Part shown: positions 13,526 to 22,195 of the stretch, piece by piece
Numbering within the stretch: position 1 is the stretch's first letter
Layout of the letters: each line of letters begins with the position of its first letter
Origin: a virus
IMG/VR virus record: IMGVR_UViG_3300005664_000022
Coordinates: 1 to 35,360 of that record
Length of the DNA stretch: 35,360 bases
Strand: one strand, 5' to 3'
Notes under the pieces: generated by a model
Told to the model about the DNA's origin: nothing
The model's input: the letters and a program-made list of their open reading frames with translations, nothing else
Databases searched by the model: none
Program-made: the position numbers and the translations under genes

Positions 13526-14503
13526 TCAAAGGTTTTCGTATATCTGTACTAGTCTTGCAGCAAGAGTGTTTGGATGCCAGTACTTCTCCATCCAAGCCCT
13601 ACTTTTATTCCCCACTACCTGTAACTCTTGCATAGGCTTTGATGATAGCGTCTTTATGGTTTGGTAAAGTGAGCCGATGGTGCTGTGTATTGCGGGCAAA
13701 TCTTCCATGCCTTCCTCGCCAACAACTGTTTTCATCGCTGCCTTTGTTTTATCGTCCATATTACATAAGGTCACGCACCCTGCTGACATATATTCTAAGA
13801 ACGACAGATGGTAGCTGCCTGTGATGAGTTCTTCCACACCCATGTGAGACCATCTTTTTCTGCTCAAACAATCTAGATAACTTGTGTTTACGATCACGTC
13901 TTTTGTGATGCTTCCCTCTAGCTCTAGCTTAGTAAGCGCGATCGCTACAAAATCATATCCTTTATCGTCCCACCCTCTTAAGGTAGTGTTCGAGGGGGAG
14001 AAGCTTACGTTAACGGGCCCGCTATCCCATTTATAAGGCATGGGCGTGTACTTGATATCGTTGATTGGTAGTATATTAGGGACGATGAAATTCGCTTCAG
14101 GATAATGTCTGACATGGTACTGTGCAAGCACCGCTCGTCTACCATCAAAGAAGGGGTCCTTTAGTGTATTCTCGAAGCTTTCTGTACTGTCTCTGGGGGA
14201 GTGGTACTGGATAAGGCATTTTTTTGATCTGGCGATAGACTCTAGTCTAGGGCCCGCAGCTCCCTTAAATATGTGCTGCTCGAAAGCGAAGTTGTGGAAG
14301 TGGATTACGTCTGCTGATACAAACGCATGCTCGAGTGCGCCCGGAGGCGCGTTGTGCCATAGCTGGCCACCGACAAAGATTTTGTTTATGTTTTGCTGTC
14401 TGTCGACAAACAGCTCGGCCTCGCACCCGACATCGTTTAGAGCAGCGACGGTGTTAGCTGGTGCGTTAGATAGCGGCGTGTTGCTAAGGTGCAGCACTCT
14501 CAT
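13526..14503 (-). CDS. GT-B type glycosyltransferase
   Basis: A 325-residue protein with the layout of GT4-like transferases: N-terminal 'M-R-V-L-H-L-S-N' strand, 'A-D-V-I-H-F-H-N' (donor/acceptor cleft), a middle linker with 'I-V-P-N-I-L-P-I', and a C-terminal Rossmann half with 'S-F-L-E-Y-M-S-A-G-C-V-T-L-C', matching the E-x(7)-E-like region of retaining GTs (one of the two Glu is not obvious). It would move a sugar from a nucleotide donor to DNA, host surface glycan or a phage protein. Its ATG overlaps the stop of the 147-residue gene (ATGA). Confidence 0.75.
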   Translation of the reverse strand: MRVLHLSNTPLSNAPANTVAALNDVGCEAELFVDRQQNINKIFVGGQLWHNAPPGALEHAFVSADVIHFHNFAFEQHIFKGAAGPRLESIARSKKCLIQYHSPRDSTESFENTLKDPFFDGRRAVLAQYHVRHYPEANFIVPNILPINDIKYTPMPYKWDSGPVNVSFSPSNTTLRGWDDKGYDFVAIALTKLELEGSITKDVIVNTSYLDCLSRKRWSHMGVEELITGSYHLSFLEYMSAGCVTLCNMDDKTKAAMKTVVGEEGMEDLPAIHSTIGSLYQTIKTLSSKPMQELQVVGNKSRAWMEKYWHPNTLAARLVQIYENL

Positions 14504-14943
14504 GTGAGGCTCCCTTGTACCAAGTCTTTCTCACCCTTCTCCCCCGCACAAGTGGAGAGCATCTTATCTGTGTACCTAATCCATATAGGCCGTTTTGGGT
14601 CAAACTCATGATCGTGGACAGGGTTACCCCACCCATCTGTGTACCTGATAAAGCCACGGTGCCTGAGCTCGGTAAGCCCTAGAGCCACATGTTTTGGGTT
14701 ATACCCGCTGTTCTCAAATCCCCAGATTATGTTGGACAGAAGCCCCTCAGCCACTCTACCGTCTTTTGCAAAGCACTGGTGAAGCCCTATGAAAACAAGA
14801 GTCGCTTGGTTTCCTGACGAAATCTCACTTGGAACTTCCGACATCCCGCGATAAAGTGGTACAATGACCTGCAAGGGTTCCTTTGTAGAGTCGACAAGGA
14901 TGTCTGTAGACATCACAACCGAGGGCTTGGGCTTGTTTTCCAT
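14500..14943 (-). CDS. Unknown protein with possible winged-helix region
   Basis: A 147-residue protein. About residues 82-112 ('P-K-H-V-A-L-G-L-T-E-L-R-H-R-G-F-I-R-Y') look like the recognition helix and wing of a winged-helix domain, followed by beta segments. The N-terminal 40 residues are beta/Pro-rich. It is the first gene of the glycosyltransferase cluster and divergent from the late operon, a position that would suit a regulator. No family is firmly recognised. Confidence 0.6.
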   Translation of the reverse strand: MENKPKPSVVMSTDILVDSTKEPLQVIVPLYRGMSEVPSEISSGNQATLVFIGLHQCFAKDGRVAEGLLSNIIWGFENSGYNPKHVALGLTELRHRGFIRYTDGWGNPVHDHEFDPKRPIWIRYTDKMLSTCAGEKGEKDLVQGSLT

Positions 14944-14977
14944 AGTATTGAGTTTCCTTCTGCAGAGCTTACGCTTC

Positions 14978-15006
14978 TTGGCTTAGCCCCGCAAGTGCGT
15001 TAAAAT
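14978..15006 (+). promoter_or_regulatory. Late operon promoter candidate
   Basis: TTGGCT and TAAAAT are separated by exactly 17 bases, a good sigma70-type promoter, in the gap between divergent genes. The expected start near 15013 is only a few bases before the ATG at 15018, so the GAGG at 15007-15010 may lie outside the RNA. Confidence 0.5.
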
Positions 15007-15017
15007 GAGGTCATCAC

Positions 15018-15350
15018 ATGTTTAGCACAGGTTTTAAAAAAATAGCAACAGCGCCCACAGTCAACCTCACGCCAGAGGAATATTATGCTACAGTAGGTGG
15101 TAAAGATCCTTATGTTGGCGCAGTAATAGGATCCGCAGTAGGCGGCATCGCTGGCGCTATCAAAGGCAAATCTAACCGCAGCAAAGCAGCTATCTTAGGT
15201 GCTTTAGCAGGCGAGGCGGCAGGGGCCGGCACTGGCTACATCGGTGGTAAAGCTGTAAGAAGCTATCAGGCTAGAAAAGTTCGCAGATTAACAGGGGATT
15301 TGAATATAAGAGCTACGCCATCTCGTAGCTACGGCGGGGAGAACGCGTAA
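15018..15350 (+). CDS. Tagged glycine-zipper protein
   Basis: A 110-residue protein opening the virion operon. M-F-S-T-G-F-K-K-I-A is the shared tag (residues 2-10). Residues about 35-80 form two Gly/Ala-rich segments with G-x3-G spacing ('G-A-V-I-G-S-A-V-G-G-I-A-G', then 'G-A-L-A-G-E-A-A-G-A-G-T-G'), typical of glycine-zipper membrane helices, joined by a basic turn. The C terminus is basic. I infer a head-packaged peptide that could insert into a membrane when released. The stop overlaps the next start (TAATG). Confidence 0.8.
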   Translation: MFSTGFKKIATAPTVNLTPEEYYATVGGKDPYVGAVIGSAVGGIAGAIKGKSNRSKAAILGALAGEAAGAGTGYIGGKAVRSYQARKVRRLTGDLNIRATPSRSYGGENA

Positions 15351-16234
15351 TGTATAGATCTAAAGAAGTTTTGAACACGATGGCTAAGATTGCTGCTGAC
15401 GCTTATCTAGGTAAGCAAAAGACTGTGCTTAACGATAGCCTGAAAAAGATCGCAAAAGATGAGGGTCTTACCCCACACCAGATTGAGTACGTGGCTGCGG
15501 AAGCAAACAAAACTGTATGGGCGGATCTGTTTAAAATGGATAAGACAGCAAGCTATGACTTCGCTCTTGCCGAGCCAGGGTTAGTAATTAAAGAATTACA
15601 GCTTAAAGAAAGCACCGGACAAATTAAAGAGGCTCAGATGGATTATTTAGGCAGCCCTGTATTTAATAAGACCGCCGTAGATAAGAGTGTTTACGGTGAG
15701 TTTGTGACGCTCTCTACAGACTCAGCGTCCTACGACCAGGTTAAGCTTGCAAGTCACAGAGGTGATTTGAAACGTACCATGGTTTCTCGTATGGAGAAAA
15801 TGGCTCATCTCAGAGATGAGCTCAGCATGGAAATGATTAAGACCAGCACGGCTATCGACAACTGCCGTAAAGCTTTTATTAAAGAAGCTAGAACGCTTGT
15901 TATGGAAACCCCATTCACCGATCGCGGGATTGCTATGGACAAGATCGCTGAGTTCGTAAGATCCGCGGGGTTTAAAGAAGTCGGCAAAGACCTCATGGCC
16001 AAGCTATCACACGTGGTTAAATCACAGGGCCTGATCAAACAAGCAGACCTCAAAGCCCCTGAAGAATATATCAGTGACAAGCTCCCTGCCAGAATCATCA
16101 ACGGCAGACACCAGCTTTATATCACTATCCAGACTCTTCATAAGCTTCAAGAACAGGAACTTGGGCTGCAACGAAATTATGAGATTGTCGACAGCTCGCT
16201 TCCTATTTTGAAGGAGAAGATCCGTGAGCTCTAA
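15350..16234 (+). CDS. Helical virion/core protein with many K-x-A sites
   Basis: A 294-residue, mostly helical protein. The N terminus has M-A-K-I-A at 11-15 without the F-x-x-G-F part. Further K-x-A tripeptides recur about every 20-40 residues (K-K-I-A, D-K-T-A, N-K-T-A, V-K-L-A, E-K-M-A, D-K-I-A). If these are protease sites the protein is cut into peptides during head maturation, like a core protein. The last third is charged and helical. Function is inferred from the sites and neighbours only. Confidence 0.75.
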   Translation: MYRSKEVLNTMAKIAADAYLGKQKTVLNDSLKKIAKDEGLTPHQIEYVAAEANKTVWADLFKMDKTASYDFALAEPGLVIKELQLKESTGQIKEAQMDYLGSPVFNKTAVDKSVYGEFVTLSTDSASYDQVKLASHRGDLKRTMVSRMEKMAHLRDELSMEMIKTSTAIDNCRKAFIKEARTLVMETPFTDRGIAMDKIAEFVRSAGFKEVGKDLMAKLSHVVKSQGLIKQADLKAPEEYISDKLPARIINGRHQLYITIQTLHKLQEQELGLQRNYEIVDSSLPILKEKIREL

Positions 16235-16442
16235 GTTTACCACTGGCTTCTATAAAGTAGCTTTTGTGGGGGCACTCGTAGGAGCTCTCGGCAAAGGCGC
16301 TTTGGGAGCTGGTAAGCTTGCATGGAAAGGTGCTAAAGCCGCTAGTGGTGGATCAGCACTTGGAGCAGCACTAAATGCTTCTCAGTTGGTGGGTGATACC
16401 CAAACCAACTGGAACAAGATGCAGAAAGCATACAGGAACTAA
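16224..16442 (+). CDS. Tagged small glycine-zipper protein
   Basis: Seventy-two residues from a GTG start that follows AAGGAG and overlaps the previous gene by 11 bases. F-T-T-G-F-Y-K-V-A at 5-13 is the shared tag. It is followed at once by a Gly/Ala helix with G-x3-G spacing (V-G-A-L-V-G-A-L-G-K-G-A-L-G-A-G) and a short soluble tail. It is probably a membrane-active or head-core peptide. Confidence 0.75.
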   Translation: MSSKFTTGFYKVAFVGALVGALGKGALGAGKLAWKGAKAASGGSALGAALNASQLVGDTQTNWNKMQKAYRN

Positions 16443-16445
16443 CCC

Positions 16446-17834
16446 ATGTCTAAATTAATGAGGCAGGCAAAGGTAGACTTATTAGCTCTAAGCAAGATTG
16501 CAAATACAGCAACACCACAGGGCAGTGAGCTTAAGGCCTGGCTTAGACTTCTAGCTCCCGCAATGCTTACAGCGGGCATTGGTGGTATCGCAGGATACAA
16601 GGCAGGGAAAAACAGTGAGAGTGCTATCAAGGAAGAGGCAGACAAGCTTAAAGCCAGTTTCCACAGCACCTTTGATAAGTCCCCTTCCTTTAAGAAGGAC
16701 CCATCTTTGTACAGCCAGCGATTTAGCGAGCTTGCCCTCATTTCACCCACTATTGCTAAAAATCCTAACTTCGCGCACAAAATCATCGAAGGTAGTTTAC
16801 ACACAGGATTCGGTGTAGACGACATTCATAAATTATCCGCGATTGAGTTTCAACGCTCTAATACCAAGCAACTATCTATGCCAGAGCAAGCATCTGCCGC
16901 AGCAAGGGCTAATGCTATGAGCACAGTAGTAAACATATTTGGCGTACGCATGTTGGACGGTGTGCTGGAGGCCGGTAAGGACCTTAATGATATTCACGCT
17001 GCTAGGGTCGCCAAGACTGTTGCAGAAAATGAGGCTGGGTCAGCCGCTTCTAAAGCCAGTGGCATACATAAAGTTCAGGATGCTCCGTTCAACAGCAAAC
17101 AAAAAGACATTCTTAGAGAAGCGATGGACGCTGAAACTGCAAAGTATATGGCAGAGAAAAAGCTTAGAGCCGCCGCAGCTACCGCACCTAAAGAAGATAA
17201 GAAACCGGGCGGTTTGTTCGGGTGGTTAAAAAAGGAAAGTTCTATGGCAAATGTAAGTGACGAGTGTTTAGGACAGATGCTGGCTGAGCGCCACCAGATG
17301 TTAAAAACTGCTGGTATGTGGGATAGCATTAAAAAGAACATGGGCCCTGGCACAGAGGCTATGGCTGGTTACTTGAAGTTCATGGCACCCTCTCTGTTAA
17401 TTGGTGGCGGCGGTGCTCTAGTTCAGCACGTGCTACAAAGTCAGAAAGATAAGAAGGCCGCTAATGAGGCGGAGCAGGTTTATTTAAACATTGCTAAGTC
17501 TAGCGATGTGATGAAGCAGAACCCTGCCGCAGCACGCGAGATTTTCTCTACTATGCAGATGTTCGCACCAACTCTAGCGACTAGGCCGATGCTGGTTAAA
17601 ACTTTTGTAGAGCACACACTGCAAAACGATCATATGGCTCCTCAAGCAATTAAAGAACTTGCGGATGCAGAGGCTTCTGCTGGGCGCAAAGGTGGCACAA
17701 CCTTCCTTAAAAGCTTTAAAGAAAACGTTGATCTTGTTGGTAAGCCTGTCGCAGATTTTGGGACACAGTTTGATAAAGCCAAGAAAGAACACGCTAAGAG
17801 AAGTAGTACATTCGCCGAGCGAGATAAAAAATAA
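16446..17834 (+). CDS. Duplicated head/core protein with two membrane-like units
   Basis: A 462-residue protein made of two related halves. Unit 1 (about 30-122) and unit 2 (about 306-397) align along their length: 'L-A-P-A-M-L-T-A-G-I-G-G' with 'M-A-P-S-L-L-I-G-G-G-G', then a charged helix, 'K-N-P-N-F-A-H-K-I-I-E-G-S-L' with 'T-R-P-M-L-V-K-T-F-V-E-H-T-L'. Each is preceded by a K-x-A tripeptide (S-K-I-A at 16-19; L-K-T-A at 286-289). Met267 (17244) has AAAGGAAAG upstream and could start the second half separately. The protein may be a fused tandem duplicate of a membrane-active virion protein. Its stop overlaps the next start. Confidence 0.75.
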   Translation: MSKLMRQAKVDLLALSKIANTATPQGSELKAWLRLLAPAMLTAGIGGIAGYKAGKNSESAIKEEADKLKASFHSTFDKSPSFKKDPSLYSQRFSELALISPTIAKNPNFAHKIIEGSLHTGFGVDDIHKLSAIEFQRSNTKQLSMPEQASAAARANAMSTVVNIFGVRMLDGVLEAGKDLNDIHAARVAKTVAENEAGSAASKASGIHKVQDAPFNSKQKDILREAMDAETAKYMAEKKLRAAAATAPKEDKKPGGLFGWLKKESSMANVSDECLGQMLAERHQMLKTAGMWDSIKKNMGPGTEAMAGYLKFMAPSLLIGGGGALVQHVLQSQKDKKAANEAEQVYLNIAKSSDVMKQNPAAAREIFSTMQMFAPTLATRPMLVKTFVEHTLQNDHMAPQAIKELADAEASAGRKGGTTFLKSFKENVDLVGKPVADFGTQFDKAKKEHAKRSSTFAERDKK

Positions 17835-19762
17835 TGGAAAAACGGGCAGTATTCGGTGAGAACGTTGGTAAGGAACGGGACGTCTTCTTTATAAAAGAAG
17901 ATCGTAACTACCTTATTAAGCGTGCTAGCCAGTACCACCCAGAAATCCAAAAATATATCGACAATGCCACACCTATTAAGGATCTGGTGCAGGTGCTTAT
18001 CACGGCGCTAGGTGCTTACGAGCAGTGGGGCATTAATGCAAATGCCGATGCTTTTCCAGAGGCTGCTTTGTCGCACAAAGGCGACGACTTTGGTTACGAG
18101 ACATTCAAAACAAACGCCAACTATTTCTTACATCATGTTAATAAGGATCCTTCCCTTGCCAAAGGCAAGGTCCTGCATACGGTATGGAACCAAAAGGCAA
18201 AGCGTGTAGAACTTGTTATCGGCATCGATGTTAATCTTGACCCTGAAGGCGTGAGCTCTGTAGCTAACGGCGAAGCACTTGCATTCAGCATGGGCTCCAG
18301 ACTTCCTTACGATGTTTGTAGCATCTGTGGCAATAAGGCTAAGACACGCGCCGAGTACTGTGATCATCTGAAGTATCAGCTAAGACAGATGGACCCTGTT
18401 ACAGGCAAATTAGTCTACGCCAACAACACGCTCCCTAAATTTTTTGATATCAGCCGCGTCCTTATCCCTGCCGATAAGACTGCTTATATGTGGACCAAGG
18501 TAGCCGCTGCCGCAGGTGATAACCCTTTTGCAAAGCTTGGCTCCGCTGAGTTAGCGGCACTCCCACCAGGCAAGATCAACGACCTCTCGTACCTAAGGAA
18601 GATCGCTACCGATCGTGAAGCTCTCAATAAAGAAGCTGTTAAGAAATCCGCTGCCGTCAGTAAGTCAGCGTACATAAAAAAGCAGATTCCGGTACAGGTA
18701 CCAGCTCCTAAAGTAGTCTGTAAATTAGAAGAAATTATCCCCATCGCTAAGTTAGCTTTGGAGGCTAATTCCCCTAACATTGATATAAATGTGTTTCGTG
18801 GCCACTCGCTTCCAGAGGCTATGGTCACGCTTCTTGCCATGGGTATAGTCCCTAAGCGCGATGAGATGACGGGAATGCACGAGCTATTTGTAGCTCATAA
18901 GCCATCCGTGCTGGATAATTTGACTACAGGCATCGATAATTTTAGTAGAAAACTAGCGGATAAGTTAGTTCCTTATGTCGAGGAAAGAAGTTTTAGCAAG
19001 CCTATTTTGTTGAAAAGGTTGATGAAAACGGCAGCTCTTCCTTCTACTAAGCTTCGTGCGCTGGTAAACCCTTCTAGTAGTAAACTAGACAAGTTAGCAG
19101 AAGGCTCCACTGCTCATGCAGGTTTAGCCGCAGCGATCGCGGCCGCCCTTTACGCGATGATGTCCGGCGGGGCTGAGAAGAGATCAGCTGGTATGGGTAG
19201 GCTTATCGCAGACCATCCCTTCATCGCCATGGCACTAGGTGCTGGCATGATTAAAACACTAAGAAACTTAAATCCTAGCCGCCAAGTAGAATCTGGTCAG
19301 ATTACTCTTGCTGATCCAACTCGTGGCCTCTATAATAATGACTGGCAGAGTCGGTTTAGAGATCTTCAAACACGACCTGTCGCGGTTATAAAAACCGGGT
19401 CTGTGTCAGTCACTACTGCAAGCCAACTTATCGATGGAATGTCGTTGCTGTTTCAGCATGCAAACCTAAATAAACTGGCGCAATCACAGCACCCTGTTAC
19501 CGATTTTATTTTACAAAATCCAAGCAAATTTGAGTTAGGACTTATTGGCGCCTACGCCGACGGTCAGAATGTGTCTGAGAAAATCGGATCCATGATGGCT
19601 TCTGCTAGTCGTTTGATTAAGTCCGCGTCCTTAGGTAATCTCGAATTTCTTGAGATGTTGCCAGACACCGACAGGGACGTTGTATGGGATCTGGCTATTA
19701 TTAACGCGGCTGATGAAATCAATCGCAAAATTGTCGAGGGAGGCTCTTATGGCAACTCTTAA
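17834..19762 (+). CDS. Prohead maturation protease fused to core-like region
   Basis: A 642-residue protein. Residues 60-215 look like a herpesvirus/phage-type maturation protease: 'F-L-H-H101-V-N-K-D-P-S' supplies the His, 'A-F-S152-M-G-S' the Ser, with 'K-R-V-E-L-V-I-G-I-D' between. A C-x-x-C...C-x-H set (162, 165, 176, 178) is likely a zinc site. Right after this domain comes T-K-V-A (221-224), then further K-x-A sites (around 390, 415 and later) in a helical, partly hydrophobic region to the C terminus. I infer a protease that releases itself and processes tagged proteins. It lies before the core proteins and capsid, the normal place for such an enzyme. Confidence 0.7.
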   Translation: MEKRAVFGENVGKERDVFFIKEDRNYLIKRASQYHPEIQKYIDNATPIKDLVQVLITALGAYEQWGINANADAFPEAALSHKGDDFGYETFKTNANYFLHHVNKDPSLAKGKVLHTVWNQKAKRVELVIGIDVNLDPEGVSSVANGEALAFSMGSRLPYDVCSICGNKAKTRAEYCDHLKYQLRQMDPVTGKLVYANNTLPKFFDISRVLIPADKTAYMWTKVAAAAGDNPFAKLGSAELAALPPGKINDLSYLRKIATDREALNKEAVKKSAAVSKSAYIKKQIPVQVPAPKVVCKLEEIIPIAKLALEANSPNIDINVFRGHSLPEAMVTLLAMGIVPKRDEMTGMHELFVAHKPSVLDNLTTGIDNFSRKLADKLVPYVEERSFSKPILLKRLMKTAALPSTKLRALVNPSSSKLDKLAEGSTAHAGLAAAIAAALYAMMSGGAEKRSAGMGRLIADHPFIAMALGAGMIKTLRNLNPSRQVESGQITLADPTRGLYNNDWQSRFRDLQTRPVAVIKTGSVSVTTASQLIDGMSLLFQHANLNKLAQSQHPVTDFILQNPSKFELGLIGAYADGQNVSEKIGSMMASASRLIKSASLGNLEFLEMLPDTDRDVVWDLAIINAADEINRKIVEGGSYGNS

Positions 19763-20375
19763 TGAACTGATGGCGGAAGTAGGCCTTTCTGTTTCTGGAA
19801 ACGGACACACTAAGGAAGCTCAAGCACCTAAGTCAGTTAACGAAGAGATCAGTAAGGTATTAGAGAATCTCGGATTAGGTGGAGATGCTGAAACCATCAA
19901 GACCGCGTCTGAGGCAACACAAAACGAAGAAAACGGAGGCCCTATGGGTTTGACCAGTATTTATGAAGGTTTGTTCGGAGAAGAAGCAGCAGCTGCTGTT
20001 TCCACCCACCAAGAAAAAACAGCATCTGAACATGAAGAAGGCGATGTCTCGGCTTCCGATGTTTTCGGACAGCTTGCTGCAGCTTATTTCGGCGTAGCTA
20101 AAGAAGAGTATGTCGAGAAAGTAGCCGCTGATTTGGAAGCTGCTGCTGGCGCAGGACATGATCCTATGGCAAGCCTTGGAACTGGTGGACAACTCACCGG
20201 TATCATCGGTAAAGAAAAAAGCCCACGCCTCCCAGTGAATGCTCAACAGGGCGAAAGCCATGATGTCACCACCGGCGGAACTTCTCCATATAATTTGGCA
20301 TTGGCGCAGGTGAAACAAATCCTTAAGCGTAGTATTAAAACCGAGCCCGGTGTATCCGGCGGTTATAACCAGTAA
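19749..20375 (+). CDS. Acidic prohead core protein
   Basis: A 208-residue, Glu/Ala-rich protein. The start at 19749 has GAGGGAGG upstream and overlaps the protease gene by 14 bases; a longer frame from 19650 lies wholly in protease coding sequence and is rejected. K-x-A sites occur at I-K-T-A, E-K-T-A and E-K-V-A, plus T-K-E-A. Acidic, repetitive, multiply cuttable proteins next to a maturation protease resemble phage scaffold/core proteins. Function is inferred. Confidence 0.75.
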   Translation: MATLNELMAEVGLSVSGNGHTKEAQAPKSVNEEISKVLENLGLGGDAETIKTASEATQNEENGGPMGLTSIYEGLFGEEAAAAVSTHQEKTASEHEEGDVSASDVFGQLAAAYFGVAKEEYVEKVAADLEAAAGAGHDPMASLGTGGQLTGIIGKEKSPRLPVNAQQGESHDVTTGGTSPYNLALAQVKQILKRSIKTEPGVSGGYNQ

Positions 20376-20403
20376 TCGTAAGATCTGAAGAGGAGAATAT
20401 AAA

Positions 20404-21336
20404 ATGCATACACAAATTGAACAGATTCTTTCATCCCTGACCGAGGAAGATGTGCAATCTATCTTGAATACACAATTTCCTGAAGAACTCGAAAAGCAGG
20501 CTGCTGCAGAATTAGCTAGCGAAGACCTCGCTCAAGCTCTTTATGCATTCGGCGCTTACCAAGCTGATCGTGAACTTGCTGAAGTTGACGGCGTTGAAAA
20601 AGTTGCTGCTGAACAAACTGAAGAGTTTGATTCTGCTGAAGCTGAGATCGCTAACGCAATCGAAGAAGCTCTCGAAGCATCTGGCGTACTCGATTCTGAA
20701 GACGAACTCACTGTACAAAAAGAAGCTCAGGCTGCTGCAGGACTTATCTTTGCTGGTTATTCTGCACAGATCGAAAAGATCGCAGAAGAAGCTAAAGAAG
20801 TCCCTGGCAAGATGGCTAAAGTTAAAGCCGCTCTTGTTAAGATGCAAGAATCAGCTAAAGCTCACGCTGCTAAGGCAAAAGGCCATGTCGGCGCACACGC
20901 CGGCAAGTACGGTTTGGCTGCTGGTATCGTCGGTGGTATCGCTGCTAAGCACATGCATGATAAGCACATGAGCAAGAAAGCTTCAGAGCTTTCTGTTGAT
21001 GAACTTACTGGCCAAGTATTGGCTAAGCTTGCTGTAGCTCAAGAGATTGAGTTGGGCGTTGAAAAGCTTGCGAGTGCCGCTACTGAAAGTGCGGCTAGAC
21101 TAGCAAAAAAAGTAATCCCTGGCTCTGCTATGACCGCGACTGAAAAGGCTAAAGCTTTAGACAAGTATTTGTTAAAAAAGCACCCAGTCGGTCATAGGGT
21201 AGAAAAGCTTAAGGGCGCGGCTACTGATGCTGGCAAGTACTTAAGAGCTAACGTCAAGCCTATCGCTGGCGGAGCTGCTGTTGGTATGGCTGCTGGAGCT
21301 CTCGGCCACAAAGCTTTGAGCAAGAAGGAAGACTAG
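20404..21336 (+). CDS. Main scaffold/core protein candidate
   Basis: A 310-residue protein with a strongly acidic, Ala-rich first half and a basic second half. K-x-A sites are dense: E-K-Q-A, E-K-V-A, Q-K-E-A, E-K-I-A, K-K-A, A-K-L-A and E-K-L-A. Two glycine-zipper stretches follow (around 170 'G-L-A-A-G-I-V-G-G-I-A' and near the C terminus 'A-G-G-A-A-V-G-M-A-A-G-A-L'). It has a strong ribosome site (AGAGGAGAAT) and codon use typical of a well-expressed gene. It probably forms the prohead core and is degraded on maturation, possibly leaving membrane-active peptides in the head. Confidence 0.7.
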   Translation: MHTQIEQILSSLTEEDVQSILNTQFPEELEKQAAAELASEDLAQALYAFGAYQADRELAEVDGVEKVAAEQTEEFDSAEAEIANAIEEALEASGVLDSEDELTVQKEAQAAAGLIFAGYSAQIEKIAEEAKEVPGKMAKVKAALVKMQESAKAHAAKAKGHVGAHAGKYGLAAGIVGGIAAKHMHDKHMSKKASELSVDELTGQVLAKLAVAQEIELGVEKLASAATESAARLAKKVIPGSAMTATEKAKALDKYLLKKHPVGHRVEKLKGAATDAGKYLRANVKPIAGGAAVGMAAGALGHKALSKKED

Positions 21337-21338
21337 TC

Positions 21339-21833
21339 ATGGCTATCAAGTCACTACAAACCCTCATGGACGAGGCCGACAGGTTGATTGCATCAACCCG
21401 TGGCGACGTTGTGAAGGTTGCGGCAGTGGCTGGGTTAGATGACGTTGTGGGAGTTGCGCAGGCATTAATTAATGCTGGCGCTATTGAATCTGGAAATGAC
21501 TCTGGGGTTGTGAAAACAGCCTCGGAGTCTTCCGGGTTTGATAAACTGGCTCTCGCACTCAATCGGTCGCTTGCGGCTGTTGAGATTGAGTCGATGGAAA
21601 AGATTGCTAAGTTCTGCGGCTCTGCCCAGAACAACGGGTACACAGATCAACAGATTACAGAGGCAGTCCAAAAGATTGCCGCTGCAAGTGTTAAAAAAAA
21701 TCTGGCTACCTTAGTAGCTCTCGAAGCATCGACTACGGTAGGTACGGGTATTACTCAAAAAGTTAAGAAGCCTGTGTCTACTGACCAAGGCTGCGATGTC
21801 GACCTGACTAACAACATGGGGAGGGGGCTATGA
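21339..21833 (+). CDS. Core/virion protein with K-x-A sites
   Basis: A 164-residue helical protein starting three bases after the scaffold stop. K-x-A tripeptides lie at 26-28, 59-61, 69-71, 88-90 and 112-114, roughly every 20-30 residues. The C terminus is short, soluble and Gly-rich. It is probably another minor core component. No named family is recognised. Its stop overlaps the next start (ATGA). Confidence 0.7.
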   Translation: MAIKSLQTLMDEADRLIASTRGDVVKVAAVAGLDDVVGVAQALINAGAIESGNDSGVVKTASESSGFDKLALALNRSLAAVEIESMEKIAKFCGSAQNNGYTDQQITEAVQKIAAASVKKNLATLVALEASTTVGTGITQKVKKPVSTDQGCDVDLTNNMGRGL

Positions 21834-22180
21834 AAACAGTCTCTCTGGACATGGTTAAACAGGCCGGTGTTTTACTGAAGCGAGAACATGAGGAGCGTTT
21901 GCGGCTAGAAAAAGTAGCTTCTGCGCTCGAACATGAAAAACGTGCGATGAAAATTGCATTTCGTGAGGTAGAATTAGGTATTGCAGAGCCTTTTAAAACA
22001 TTTGATGAGTTTTTGAGTAAGGTTGCAAACCTAACTCAAGAAAACCTCGATATCGTCGAGAAGGCTTTGGAACGGGGTTATGGTTCTTCTTTCCATACCG
22101 CAGAGCTATCTGATGGGAGCCCAGCTCCCAGAGGAAGTAATGCATTGGAAAGATGGGTTTTGAATGGCGAGGAAGCATAA
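21830..22180 (+). CDS. Small helical virion protein
   Basis: A 116-residue, helical, charged protein. K-Q-A (10-12), E-K-V-A, M-K-I-A and S-K-V-A match the recurring tripeptide. The stretch 'P-F-K-T-F-D-E-F-L-S-K-V-A-N-L' through 'V-E-K-A-L-E-R-G' looks like a compact conserved helical motif near the C terminus. Overlapping start and position before the head genes support a core or head-assembly role, not proven. Confidence 0.7.
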   Translation: MKTVSLDMVKQAGVLLKREHEERLRLEKVASALEHEKRAMKIAFREVELGIAEPFKTFDEFLSKVANLTQENLDIVEKALERGYGSSFHTAELSDGSPAPRGSNALERWVLNGEEA

Positions 22181-22195
22181 AAAGGAGAAAATACT

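Noticed and set aside
19650-19748. N-terminal extension of the acidic core protein
   Set aside because: It lies inside the protease gene; the ATG at 19749 has a strong ribosome site.
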